A DNA stretch of 64,000 nucleotides from Candidatus Nitrospira nitrosa (lineage in GTDB: Bacteria; Nitrospirota; Nitrospiria; Nitrospirales; Nitrospiraceae), in NCBI RefSeq assembly GCF_001458735.1, contig NZ_CZQA01000001.1:372001-436000 (forward strand), read 5' to 3'. The number at the start of each line of letters is the position of its first letter. Position 1 is the first letter of the stretch. Shown piece after piece: positions 1 to 7,927 of the stretch. The position numbers and the translations under genes are program-made. Under the pieces are notes generated by a model. It was not told the DNA's origin, ran no database searches, and worked only from the letters and a program-made list of their open reading frames with translations.

Positions 1-37
1 GAACGTACTTCCTGAATCTCCTCAAACCCTCTGTCCC

Positions 38-607
38 TTAGTCGCAGGCGCAGGACGAAGAGGCGCACTCGTTTGAGAGAGAGACCTCCGGAAAGTCGAT
101 AACGGTCCCGGCGACATGATTGATGTAATTACTGAAAATATTCAGCGCGACATGGGCAATCGCCTCCACGATCTCGCCGTCTGTTAATCCGGCCTGACGC
201 GCTTGTTTGAGCTCGGTCGATTCCAGCACCCCTCGCCGGGCAACGATACCTTGCGCCAATTTGAGGATGGCCTCGGTCCGCTGATCGACCGCAGTGGCCT
301 TCCGAGCATCGGCCAGCTCCTGCTGGGTCAACCCGAGCTTGCCCCCAAGAAACGAGTGTGCACTGAGGCAGTAGGCACATTGATTGGTTTCAGCAACCGT
401 CAGGGCAAGCTGTTCACGGACTTTAGGACTGAAACCTCCGTCTGCGAGGGCCGCACTAAAGCTGAGATATCCCTTCAGTGCGGCAGGCGCATTACCCAGC
501 ACTCGAATGAGGTTAGGCACGGCGCCGAGTTTTCCCTGCACGCCGTCGAAGAGATGTTTGGCCTGGCCGCTTGTGGTCTGAGGATCGAGCGGTGCGATGC
601 GAGTCAT
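38..607 (-). CDS. AhpD-like carboxymuconolactone decarboxylase family protein
   Basis: A 189-aa protein of the AhpD/CMD family. These are all-helical proteins that use a Cys-x-x-Cys pair with a nearby His for peroxidase or disulfide chemistry. The motif is visible as E73, C77, C80 and H84. The C-terminus is Cys-rich (CASSSCACD), an unusual tail that could bind metal or add redox thiols. The reading frame stays open upstream, but the start at 607 is chosen because AAGGAGG lies a few bases before that ATG. A GG-N10-GC promoter sits at 671-686 and a divergent sigma-54 activator gene lies beyond it, so this is probably the activator's target. The substrate is unknown. Confidence 0.85.
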   Translation of the reverse strand: MTRIAPLDPQTTSGQAKHLFDGVQGKLGAVPNLIRVLGNAPAALKGYLSFSAALADGGFSPKVREQLALTVAETNQCAYCLSAHSFLGGKLGLTQQELADARKATAVDQRTEAILKLAQGIVARRGVLESTELKQARQAGLTDGEIVEAIAHVALNIFSNYINHVAGTVIDFPEVSLSNECASSSCACD

Positions 608-670
608 GAGAACCTCCTTGAACAGTGAGAGTTGCCCGCGCTTCAATTCGCGCGATTGATTCTCCTGTTC

Positions 671-686
671 AGCAGAAGCTGTGCCA
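671..686 (-). promoter_or_regulatory. Sigma-54 (-24/-12) promoter of the AhpD-like gene
   Basis: On the minus strand this reads TGGCAC-N5-CTGCT. The invariant GG and GC dinucleotides are exactly 10 bp apart, as in the sigma-54 consensus TGGCAC-N5-TTGCA. The predicted transcript start is near 660, giving a leader of about 50 nt before the start codon at 607. A gene for a sigma-54-dependent activator is transcribed divergently next door. The call rests on sequence match and context only. Confidence 0.7.
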
Positions 687-751
687 TGGAGCATGAATGC
701 CTAAGCCATTGATAACTAACTACCTACTGAGCAAATCATGAAAACAAAGCC

Positions 752-807
752 CTACAACTATTCGTAATCTACGATTATTCGTTGAATCCTACAACGTAAT
801 GTCGTAG
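752..807. promoter_or_regulatory. Triple enhancer-like repeat for the divergent activator
   Basis: Three related sites in tandem: CTACAACTATTCGTAA (752-767), CTACGATTATTCGTTG (769-784) and the dyad CTACAACGTAATGTCGTAG (789-807, arms CTACRA/TYGTAG). They lie roughly 65-120 bp upstream of the GG of the sigma-54 promoter at 671-686, a normal enhancer distance. They also abut the start of the activator gene, so autoregulation is possible. NorR-type activators commonly use three such sites; the role here is inferred. Confidence 0.55.
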
Positions 808-817
808 CTTGAATGTC

Positions 818-2410
818 ATGAATCCCCACCAGCTGCCTCAAGTCATGGTCGCCACCGCTCGTCAGGGAACACTCCAAGAAGTATTGCGCACCATCACCGA
901 CGGCATTGCTCAATGCCCGAACACCGTGTTGACACGCATCTGGCTTGCGATCCCCGACCGATCCTGTCCCTTGTGTCGGGACGTCGAAGACCAGACCGAC
1001 ATCAAGGCCCTCCACCTTGCCGCGAGCGCCGGCGTGCCCCATGACAAACAGGCCGACTACAGCCGTGTCGAGGGAGGCTTTCACCGGTTTCCGATCGGTG
1101 AACGCAAGATCGGCCGCGTCGCCATAAGCGGTGAACCGCTCTGGCTTGCCGGAGTTCGAGGCGATGAAGACTGGATCGCCGACCCGGCTTGGTTTGCGCG
1201 TGAGGAAGTCAGAACTTTCGCAGTGCAGCCTCTAATCTTCCAGGGAGAGGTGCTGGGAGTGCTGGCACTCTTTGATCGCAGCCTGCTGGATACGGAGGCA
1301 TTCGAGTGGCTGCGCATGTTCGCCGACTATGCGGCAGTGAGTATTGCCAACGCCAGGGCTCGTGAGGAGATCAACCTCCTTCGCGCACGTTTGGAGGAAG
1401 AGAATCACTATCTACGGGAGGAAGTCACCGCCGCTCTCGGGATGGGTGAATTCGTCGGAGACAGCGAGGCACTCCAACACGTGCTGCGCCAAATCCAGCT
1501 CGTGGCGCCGACCGATGCCGCGGTCCTGATTACCGGAGAGAGCGGCACGGGTAAGGAACTGGTGGCCCGGGCCATCCATGACCGGAGTGCGCGCACAGGA
1601 CGAGCCTTGATCAAGGTCAACTGCAGCGCCGTGCCGGACGCGTTGTTCGAAAGCGAATTCTTCGGCCATATCAAAGGAGCCTTCACCGGCGCCCTCGGCG
1701 ACCGCCCTGGGCGCTTCGAACTTGCGGACGGCGGCACGCTCTTCCTCGACGAGATCGGAGAAGTACCGCTGCCGATGCAGGCGAAGCTGCTGCGCGTGCT
1801 CCAGGAAGGAGAGTTCGAGCGCGTGGGCGATACCCGCACACGCCAGGTGAATGTGCGAATCGTCGCCGCGACGAATCGAGATCTGAAACGAGAAGTCGAG
1901 GCCGGCCGGTTCCGTCAGGATCTCTTCTATCGGCTCAGTGTGTTTCCAATCCACATCCCTCCCCTGCGCGAACGTCGTGACGACATTCCAAAACTCGCGC
2001 TGCATTTCGTCGCGCAGAGCGCACAGCGCATGAATCGGCAGGGACCACGGGTCACACAAGCTGTGCTCACTCAACTGGCGGGTCATGATTGGCCGGGTAA
2101 TGTGCGCGAACTGCAAAATGTCCTCGAACGTGCGGTCATCCTCTCCCAAGGCAAGGCCCTACAGGTCCACTTGCCGGCTTCACCCGCACCAGTCAATGCC
2201 CCTACTCTCGCCGTTCCCGTGCCGGTGAAAGTCGCCACACGCGACGACCTGAAACGTCAGGAACGGGAAAGCATCGTGCAGGCACTCCGGCTGGCCAAGG
2301 GCAGGATTTTCGGTGCAGACGGCGCGGCGGTCTTGTTGGGCATGAAGCCGACCACGCTTGCGTCACGTATCAAAGCGCTCGGCATCAAGAAGGCAAAGCC
2401 GGAACCCTAA
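818..2410 (+). CDS. Sigma-54-dependent transcriptional activator (GAF-AAA+-Fis)
   Basis: An enhancer-binding protein of NorR/FhlA architecture. Counting from an in-frame TTG three codons before the chosen ATG, the N-terminal GAF sensor spans about 20-180 and includes a CPLC pair near 53-56. A short coiled linker spans about 180-205. The AAA+ domain follows, with Walker A GESGTGKE (243-250), the sigma-54 contact motif GAFTGA (290-295) and Walker B FLDEIGE. A Fis-type helix-turn-helix closes the protein (about 495-530). All ATPase motifs are intact, so it should be active. No clear Shine-Dalgarno precedes either TTG 809 or ATG 818; the ATG is chosen. The effector is unknown. It probably drives the divergent AhpD-like gene. 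Confidence 0.9.
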   Translation: MNPHQLPQVMVATARQGTLQEVLRTITDGIAQCPNTVLTRIWLAIPDRSCPLCRDVEDQTDIKALHLAASAGVPHDKQADYSRVEGGFHRFPIGERKIGRVAISGEPLWLAGVRGDEDWIADPAWFAREEVRTFAVQPLIFQGEVLGVLALFDRSLLDTEAFEWLRMFADYAAVSIANARAREEINLLRARLEEENHYLREEVTAALGMGEFVGDSEALQHVLRQIQLVAPTDAAVLITGESGTGKELVARAIHDRSARTGRALIKVNCSAVPDALFESEFFGHIKGAFTGALGDRPGRFELADGGTLFLDEIGEVPLPMQAKLLRVLQEGEFERVGDTRTRQVNVRIVAATNRDLKREVEAGRFRQDLFYRLSVFPIHIPPLRERRDDIPKLALHFVAQSAQRMNRQGPRVTQAVLTQLAGHDWPGNVRELQNVLERAVILSQGKALQVHLPASPAPVNAPTLAVPVPVKVATRDDLKRQERESIVQALRLAKGRIFGADGAAVLLGMKPTTLASRIKALGIKKAKPEP

Positions 2411-2578
2411 CTGCGGCAGTCCTCCGCCAGTATGGATGGATATGAGCCAATGGTCTTGGTCTGAGTCTTTCACAATAGCTCGTGGTGTTCGATGTACGGC
2501 TCTGACATGCCGGGCAGGCGAACCCATAGCCGTATAGGATCGTCTAAAATTTAACCTCATCCTATTTCCCCTGACGGG

Positions 2579-2833
2579 CTACGATTCATTCCCCTGATCA
2601 TCGGATCCCCTTCCACCTTTCGTCCCCTCGTCGACAACAGAATCTGATGATAATCGCTGCCCTGCCAGGTGGTACGGAGTCAGACAACTCCTGCACCGCA
2701 CAACCCAGAGACATCCATCGGGATAGTAATCGCATTGGAGCATGGGCATCAGTTCAGATTTGCGGCACGAGGGACAGGGCAGGTGACGGAGTTGGAGGCG
2801 AAGTGTCATGATCGGCTCGTCGTAGCGCGACAT
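2579..2833 (-). CDS. Small zinc-ribbon-like protein
   Basis: An 84-aa protein with two cysteine pairs, PCPSC near residue 19 and RCRSC near residue 46, spaced like a small zinc ribbon. The C-terminal third is polar and low in complexity. The start is supported by GAAGGAG about 8 nt upstream. It lies 74 nt downstream of another small cysteine protein on the same strand, and the two may be cotranscribed. I do not recognise a named family. A DNA- or RNA-binding or adaptor role is possible but is only a guess. Confidence 0.6.
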   Translation of the reverse strand: MSRYDEPIMTLRLQLRHLPCPSCRKSELMPMLQCDYYPDGCLWVVRCRSCLTPYHLAGQRLSSDSVVDEGTKGGRGSDDQGNES

Positions 2834-2907
2834 GCGACATCTCCTTCTTCGATGATCCCTCCATCCTCAATGAAGAGGGCATGATCCCATCAATTCACTC
2901 ACCCACT

Positions 2908-3117
2908 CTATGCTGCCGTAAACCCCACGGCTCGATCGGTGAATCCTGAAACCGACTGTAGTGCCTCAGCAGACCGTCTCCTGTTTTCAAGGATCATCGC
3001 ATCGACGATCTCGCCGCACAGGAGACAGCGATACGCGTCCACGCGGAGATCGTGGTTCATCCCAAGATCGTCAATCCGTTCGTTGATCATCAGCCCATCG
3101 CATCGCTCGCGGGTCAT
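2908..3117 (-). CDS. Small cysteine-motif protein
   Basis: A 69-aa protein with the core YRCLLCGEIVDAMILENR, one CxxC knuckle followed by a helix. With a single CxxC it may bind zinc as a dimer. GGAGG precedes the ATG at 3117. It is the upstream member of a two-gene minus-strand pair and is divergent from the DsrE-like gene. No named family recognised and function unknown. The motif and ribosome-binding site support it being real. Confidence 0.6.
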   Translation of the reverse strand: MTRERCDGLMINERIDDLGMNHDLRVDAYRCLLCGEIVDAMILENRRRSAEALQSVSGFTDRAVGFTAA

Positions 3118-3189
3118 GATGCGCCTCCATATCCATGACAGACCTGTGTGTTCATGAGGCGATTCTACCTACTGACGCGCCCCCTACTC

Positions 3190-3279
3190 TGTAAGGCAGC
3201 TCACCAGTTGCCAAAGAAAAATAGTTGGGCGGGTTTGTAAGCTAGCTCACGGATGGATTTACCGGACATGCACTAGCAT
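3190..3279 (+). promoter_or_regulatory. CRP/FNR-like palindrome sites and -10 box before the DsrE-like gene
   Basis: Two imperfect copies of a palindrome: TGTAAGGCAGCTCACC (3190-3205) and TGTAAGCTAGCTCACG (3236-3251). A -10-like TAGCAT follows at 3274-3279. The second site is centred 30.5 bp before the -10 box, so it would sit near -42 from the start, the class II position used by CRP/FNR activators. The same palindrome with nearly the same spacing occurs at 4848 and 8551. Confidence 0.6.
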
Positions 3280-3354
3280 GACGGTTCATCCGCCCTCTCA
3301 CATGAGATGGAAGCGGTTTCTTCATCACCAGCTACCATTTGAAAGGAGTGCATG

Positions 3355-3711
3355 ATGTCCAAAGCAGCAATCGTCGTGCTGGCCGGTACGGAAACGCATG
3401 AAGGGCTCGGGCGTGTCGTGAACGCGCTGGAAGCGGTCAAGGAGTTCAAGGACGGCCACGAGGACGTGCAACTGATTTTTGACGGCGCCGGGGCGCAATG
3501 GATTCCCGAACTGGAGAAACCTGATCATAAACTCCACGGGCTTTACGCAGCCGTGAAAGATCGAATCGGTGGAGTCTGCGAGTTTTGCGCCGGAGCCTTC
3601 GGCGTCAAGGACGCTGTCGCGGCCTGCGGGGTCAAACTGGCGGGGGAGTTCGAAGGTCATCCAAGCTTCAAGAAGCTCGTGGCCCAGGGCTACCAGGTCA
3701 TCACGTTCTGA
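3355..3711 (+). CDS. DsrE-like family protein
   Basis: A 118-aa single-domain protein resembling the DsrE/DsrF-like fold, whose members include sulfur-relay subunits and many uncharacterised proteins. It begins with a short beta strand (KAAIVVLAG). A central segment contains GVCEFCAGAFGV, giving two cysteines that could carry persulfide or act in redox, and the C-terminus ends in a strand (YQVITF). AAAGGAG lies 6 nt before ATG 3355; ATG 3352 is the alternative start. The upstream region carries two CRP/FNR-like palindromes. No Dsr partner genes are nearby, so a dissimilatory sulfur role is not implied. Confidence 0.8.
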   Translation: MSKAAIVVLAGTETHEGLGRVVNALEAVKEFKDGHEDVQLIFDGAGAQWIPELEKPDHKLHGLYAAVKDRIGGVCEFCAGAFGVKDAVAACGVKLAGEFEGHPSFKKLVAQGYQVITF

Positions 3712-3885
3712 GACGAACAACGCATGCTCCTGTGCAGGTGATGCCCTTCCTGCACAGGCCGCGTATCTTTCACAGATATCGTGACAACATGAGGAGGTCT
3801 CACACGTGCCAGAAATGCTCTGTCCGTTCTCTACTGCTTGGGAGTACAAGACGACGATCGCGGCTGCCAATCCAAGGTAGAATGA

Positions 3886-4743
3886 ATGATGGAACCAACA
3901 GGCGGAATGCTTGGATCAGATCCGCTACCCCTCATTGTGGCGGCTTACCTCGTCATGGCGATTGTCATGGCCGTATTGTGGGCTGTGCAGTGCCGAATGA
4001 GGAATGCCGCCATCGGGGACGTCGGATGGTGCGCGGGGCTGATTGTCGTCGTGTGGTGGTATGCCACACAAGCGCCCAGTGGTATCGAGCGAAGACTCCT
4101 GACCGTGATGTTGGTGACGCTCTATGCGGGGCGACTCGGGCTCTACATTCTGTTCAATCGCATAAAGGGGAAACCGGAAGATGTTCGGTATCGCCGACTC
4201 CGGGAGGAATGGGGTGAAACAGAGCCGTCAAAGATGTTCGCGTACTTTCAGCTGCAAGCCCTGGCCCTGGTCGCCTTTTCTCTCCCGTTTATGGTGCTAC
4301 TTTGGAATCCACAGACTCCGACCGCGGGGGTCGAGTTGGTCGGGTTGCTGATTTGGGGCGTGGCCGTGGCTGGCGAAGCGGCGGCCGATCGGCAACTCGC
4401 CCGGTTTCGCGCCGATCCGAGCAATCAAGGACGCGTCTGTCGTGAGGGCCTCTGGAATTACTCACGTCATCCCAACTATTTTTGTGAATGGCTGCACTGG
4501 TGCTCCTATGTCGTGATGGCATGGGGAACACCAGGCTGGGTATTGACCTGGATCGGGCCGATTGTAATGGGGGTGGCGCTGCTTAAGGTGACAGGCATTC
4601 CCCGAGCAGAAGAGCAGGCACAGTTCAGTCGAGGAGAAGCATACAAAGCCTATCAGGCTACGACCAACGCGTTTTTCCCATGGTTTCCTCGCGCGAGGCC
4701 GGACACGCTTCCTCGTTCCTACCGTAGCCGCATCAAAAGCTGA
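3886..4743 (+). CDS. DUF1295 family membrane protein
   Basis: A 285-aa polytopic inner-membrane protein of the DUF1295 family, related to steroid 5-alpha-reductase and isoprenylcysteine methyltransferase-like enzymes. Hydrophobic segments occupy about 14-36, 45-62, 70-87, 125-143, 150-168 and 205-240. The family signature GLWNYSRHPNYFCEWLHW lies near residue 190 and forms the cofactor-binding region in relatives. ATG 3886 is followed by a second ATG at 3889, with only a weak GGTAG upstream. It lies about 175 nt downstream of the DsrE-like gene on the same strand. The substrate is unknown. Confidence 0.85.
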   Translation: MMEPTGGMLGSDPLPLIVAAYLVMAIVMAVLWAVQCRMRNAAIGDVGWCAGLIVVVWWYATQAPSGIERRLLTVMLVTLYAGRLGLYILFNRIKGKPEDVRYRRLREEWGETEPSKMFAYFQLQALALVAFSLPFMVLLWNPQTPTAGVELVGLLIWGVAVAGEAAADRQLARFRADPSNQGRVCREGLWNYSRHPNYFCEWLHWCSYVVMAWGTPGWVLTWIGPIVMGVALLKVTGIPRAEEQAQFSRGEAYKAYQATTNAFFPWFPRARPDTLPRSYRSRIKS

Positions 4744-4847
4744 AGCTAAGCCCGGTCCCAGTTCTTTCCTTCTCACTTTTCCTGCAAACATTCACCTGCC
4801 GGCAAGACTTCTTAGAAACTCTCCTGATTCAACCGGCAAGATAGCCT

Positions 4848-4891
4848 TGTAAGCCAGCTTACAGATGGATTGATAGGAAAGGGAGTAGCGT
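4848..4891 (+). promoter_or_regulatory. Perfect TGTAAGC palindrome and -10 box before the DUF4403 gene
   Basis: TGTAAGCCAGCTTACA (4848-4863) has perfect 7-bp arms around a CA centre. A -10-like TAGCGT begins 30.5 bp from its centre, at 4886-4891, the same spacing as at 3236. The following GATGGATT is also shared with the DsrE promoter. This is consistent with one activator serving both promoters. Confidence 0.65.
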
Positions 4892-4993
4892 GCCCGCGCA
4901 TGCATACATTCGTTAGACATTCCTTAGGTCCAGTCGTCCAACTTTTCGAGAGACGGCCCCGCGGTCGCGGGTGATGGGAAAAGGAGGCTGCTG

Positions 4994-6538
4994 ATGTTTC
5001 TCACGTCCAGATCTCATGTCGTAGCGACGATGGCGTTGGTCCTGTCCCTGTCGAGTTGTGCTGATACCGAATTTGTCATCCGCCCACCCGCACCAGAGCG
5101 GTTTCCACCCGCAGAAGTGCCGCCTTCTCAGATCACGGAGTCCATCATTACCGTACCGGTTCGACTGGACCTTTCAGACTTTCTCCATGCCGCAAACGAT
5201 CCGAGCGTGATCGCTAAAAAGTTTGATCATTGGGGCAACGTGCTCAAACACCCGAAAGGCGTGGAGTACAAATACTATGCGGAACGGGATGATTTTGTGA
5301 TCGAGCAGTCAGCGCACCCGGGCAGGAATACGGAGCCGCGTCTGTCGATCGGAGACTGGTGGAAGGACATAGAACTCTCGGGAGGCACCCTCTTCGTGAG
5401 TGCGCCTCTTCGCTATAAGATCGCGGTACGTGCACATTCGCAGGGTCCTGATCCAGCAGCACAATGTGGTGATGGGAACGAATTGCCGAAACAGGGCACA
5501 CTCAACGGAAATATTGCGATTGGGATGACACAGAATTACGGTGTGTCAGGCTCCCTCCGCAGCGTGACCGTGCATGCTGCGGAGCCATGCCAGTTCCGCA
5601 TGACGGATAGGGATCTGCAGCAGGTCGTCAATACGGCTCTCTCGGATCAGGTCAAGGGAGGTTTCAGCAACGCTGTCTCGCGTCTCAATGCGCTCAGTAT
5701 CAAACCTCGAGTAGAGGAGGTCTGGACGGCGCTCCGTAATCCCATCCAGTTAGAGCCCGACACCTGGCTCCTGCTCAACCTCGACAAGGTGCGGCATGCC
5801 GGATTTTCAAAAGATGGCTACGTCGTCAAAAACACCCTTCAACTCACCGCACATCCGGTGATCGTTCATGGAGCTGAACCACCGGCATCGTCCTCAGTAC
5901 TTCCTCAACTGGAGACGCAAGTGTCTTCTCCAGACTTTCGTGGCGTCGCTGATATCGAAACAGACTATTCTAGGGGACTCCCGGTTGCCGGGCAGTTTCA
6001 CGTCCTAGCCGATGCCCAGGTCGATTACAGTACACTCTCCGAGGCGTTATCGAAGCGGCTGAGAGGGAGACGCATTGAAAGTAAGGGGAATGTCATCACG
6101 ATTACCGGTGCAGGACTGTTCGGTCTAGGCGATAACCAAGTGCTCCTACGCGTGGAGTTCACAGGAGATGCGCGGGGCTACGTGTATTTGATCGGGAAGC
6201 CGGAAATCAACGTGATGACACAGGCGGTCTATCTCAGTGGCCTTCGGTATGATCTTGGAACCACACGCCTGCTTCAGACAACGGCCCCACACTGGTTCAA
6301 TGACGCGGCGCTCCGAGAAACTATTGCTCCCGACATCGCGCTTGGGGTGACGCCGACGATCGATCGCATACGCGACTCTCTGAGAACCGGATTGAATCGA
6401 ACGCTGACTCCGACCGTTTCAATGCAGGGAACAGTCACGTCGATGCAAGGGATTGCCGTGTTCGCCGAGCGGGATACGCTCCATGTTCGCATGATGAGTG
6501 AGGGTACGCTCAATGTGATGGTAGGCAACAAGCCCTAA
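4994..6538 (+). CDS. DUF4403 family lipoprotein
   Basis: A 514-aa predicted lipoprotein. The signal peptide ends in a lipobox, LSLSSC, with the acylated Cys near residue 22, followed by a Pro-rich linker. The body matches the DUF4403 family: repeated beta-rich segments, with a VPVRLDLSDF segment near the N-terminus and amphipathic strands resembling lipid-carrying SMP/BPI-like barrels. AAAAGGAGG sits just before the ATG. The promoter region has the perfect TGTAAGC palindrome at 4848. It is probably periplasmic or outer-membrane associated; function unknown. The frame reopens directly after its stop codon (see next entry). Confidence 0.85.
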   Translation: MFLTSRSHVVATMALVLSLSSCADTEFVIRPPAPERFPPAEVPPSQITESIITVPVRLDLSDFLHAANDPSVIAKKFDHWGNVLKHPKGVEYKYYAERDDFVIEQSAHPGRNTEPRLSIGDWWKDIELSGGTLFVSAPLRYKIAVRAHSQGPDPAAQCGDGNELPKQGTLNGNIAIGMTQNYGVSGSLRSVTVHAAEPCQFRMTDRDLQQVVNTALSDQVKGGFSNAVSRLNALSIKPRVEEVWTALRNPIQLEPDTWLLLNLDKVRHAGFSKDGYVVKNTLQLTAHPVIVHGAEPPASSSVLPQLETQVSSPDFRGVADIETDYSRGLPVAGQFHVLADAQVDYSTLSEALSKRLRGRRIESKGNVITITGAGLFGLGDNQVLLRVEFTGDARGYVYLIGKPEINVMTQAVYLSGLRYDLGTTRLLQTTAPHWFNDAALRETIAPDIALGVTPTIDRIRDSLRTGLNRTLTPTVSMQGTVTSMQGIAVFAERDTLHVRMMSEGTLNVMVGNKP

Positions 6539-6736
6539 CTCGTTTGTCCGGAGACCTCGTGGCTGCCTTTGATCGCGAACAACCCACTCTATGGGTTTCT
6601 CAAACAGATCGACACCATCGTGCACGCGGTCAAGCTCTTCGGCACACAGACCGTCTGCAATCTCGTTACTTCGACCACCCTCGGTCAGACGATTGTCGGG
6701 GTGCCGGCTCAGCTCATAGACGTCCCCCTGTACTGA
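6539..6736 (+). pseudogene. In-frame open stretch after the DUF4403 stop
   Basis: Immediately after the TAA at 6536-6538 the same frame stays open for 65 codons to a TGA at 6734-6736. It uses the codon style of the neighbouring genes (ATC, CTC, GTC, ACC). The only plausible internal start is TTG at 6569, which would give a 55-aa peptide containing NPLYGFLKQIDTIV. GGAG lies about 15 nt before that TTG, which is far. It may be the tail of a once longer DUF4403 protein, a fragment of another gene, or a small protein. No homology could be assigned. Confidence 0.35.
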
Positions 6737-6738
6737 AT

Positions 6739-7110
6739 TCAGTGCGCACAGCATATACCACTACTATCGCCTGGTTGGCCTCCCCCCACCTGTTCTTTAT
6801 ACGTTTGGTACGCCTTCACCGCCCATTCTTCCCCCGGGCAGCCTTGCATGGTCATGGCGACTTCGAGGAACTCGATCAATTCCTCTTGTGTGATACCTTT
6901 GTCGCAGGCCATCTGGACGTAGGCTCGGATACAGGGCTCACAACGAATCGCGATAGAGATGGCCATGGCCGTGAGCAGTTTGTATTTCGCAGCCACGGCC
7001 CCATCGCGATACGCCTCCTGCCGCATGCGCAATAATCCGCCGGTAACTTTCGGAGTTAACTTCCTTAACTCGGTAAATAATTCACTCTCAACCTTCGTGG
7101 CTTGATTCAT
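6739..7110 (-). CDS. AhpD-like carboxymuconolactone decarboxylase family protein
   Basis: A 123-aa single-domain CMD/AhpD protein. The active-site-like motif CEPCIRAYV (CxxC near residues 57-60) is present, although the His that usually follows is replaced by Tyr. The C-terminus is ICCAH, a vicinal Cys pair plus His that could bind a soft metal. It is the last gene of a minus-strand run merR-merT-merP-this gene, 43 nt after merP, so it is probably cotranscribed and metal-induced. Similar small proteins occur in arsenic gene clusters. A thiol redox role is likely; the exact reaction is unknown. Confidence 0.85.
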   Translation of the reverse strand: MNQATKVESELFTELRKLTPKVTGGLLRMRQEAYRDGAVAAKYKLLTAMAISIAIRCEPCIRAYVQMACDKGITQEELIEFLEVAMTMQGCPGEEWAVKAYQTYKEQVGGGQPGDSSGICCAH

Positions 7111-7153
7111 GATGCCGCCTTCCTCCTTACTGTACCCTCGCTATGCCTTCCTC

Positions 7154-7498
7154 TCACCTCTCTTGGAGCACTCGTGTCTTGTATGCTGACAGAGGGCTAC
7201 TTGCTGCTTCCACGGCTTTGACCAACGCCTCCACTCCCGCTTTATCCGGATCGTAGGTTACCAATGCGCGGGCGTCTGCGTAATCGGAGAGGAAGCCCCA
7301 TTTCTTCCCTACCGTGATCTCGACGGTGCTGACGCCGGGAACCTTGGCCAGAGCGGCCTTCACATCCTTCACACAGGCCCCACAGGTCATGCCTTCTATG
7401 TGCAATGTGACCCTCTGAAATCCCTGGCCCGCAAAACCAGAAGGGACAGCCAAGCCCATGACGCCTATCAGCACAACCCATCCATACTGACGCCACAT
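7154..7498 (-). CDS. merP: Periplasmic mercury-binding protein MerP
   Basis: A 114-aa protein with a signal peptide (cleavage likely after GFA near residue 23) and one heavy-metal-associated domain. The GMTCGAC motif carries C39 and C42. In MerP these cysteines capture Hg(II) in the periplasm and pass it to MerT. The C-terminal extension after the HMA fold is longer than in classical MerP. It lies 33 nt downstream of merT in the merR-merT-merP order. HMA proteins also bind copper, but the neighbours favour mercury. Confidence 0.85.
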   Translation of the reverse strand: MWRQYGWVVLIGVMGLAVPSGFAGQGFQRVTLHIEGMTCGACVKDVKAALAKVPGVSTVEITVGKKWGFLSDYADARALVTYDPDKAGVEALVKAVEAASSPLSAYKTRVLQER

Positions 7499-7531
7499 AC
7501 TTATTCACCTCCTCTTCGCCTGTACGTATTC

Positions 7532-7897
7532 TCACCGTCCCAGCCAGTACGGCGCCAAGAGCAGCACAAGCGCGAAGACTGCCATTATCCACAACACTGT
7601 CCGCTTTGCCCCGCTCATCGCTCCCGACGCACATACTTCCCCCGATGCGCACACGGCGGACTTTGGTTCTCGGTAAGCCAGATAAAAGCTGAATCCCAAT
7701 AACAGTACCGTCAGACCGATGAAGACCGGCCGATAGGGCAAGATGCCTTTGAGGGCACCAGCCGTGTCGGCCCAAAATCCGGTGGCCCCAACGCCGATGC
7801 TTAAAGCTGCAAGCACGAATGGCCCAATGCAGCAAAGTGATGCGAAGAACGCCGCTACAAGCCCGCCGATCATTGTCGTTGCTCCACTTTTTGTCAT
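7532..7897 (-). CDS. merT: Mercuric transport protein MerT
   Basis: A 121-aa inner-membrane protein with three predicted transmembrane segments (about 10-38, 55-75 and 98-118). The first contains the vicinal pair C22-C23 in SLCCIGP, the hallmark of MerT. A second pair, C83 and C89, lies in the loop before the last helix, where MerT also has cysteines. It moves Hg(II) from MerP into the cytoplasm. It starts 30 nt after the merR stop. No mercuric reductase follows in this window, so the fate of imported mercury is unexplained. Confidence 0.88.
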   Translation of the reverse strand: MTKSGATTMIGGLVAAFFASLCCIGPFVLAALSIGVGATGFWADTAGALKGILPYRPVFIGLTVLLLGFSFYLAYREPKSAVCASGEVCASGAMSGAKRTVLWIMAVFALVLLLAPYWLGR

Positions 7898-7927
7898 GAC
7901 AACCTTGGGTTCGCTCGCAACATGCCG

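Noticed and set aside
1412-2149. Long minus-strand open frame (245 codons) inside the activator gene
   Set aside because: It lies antisense to an intact AAA+ domain with all motifs and has no domain, signal or ribosome-binding site of its own; high GC opens such frames.
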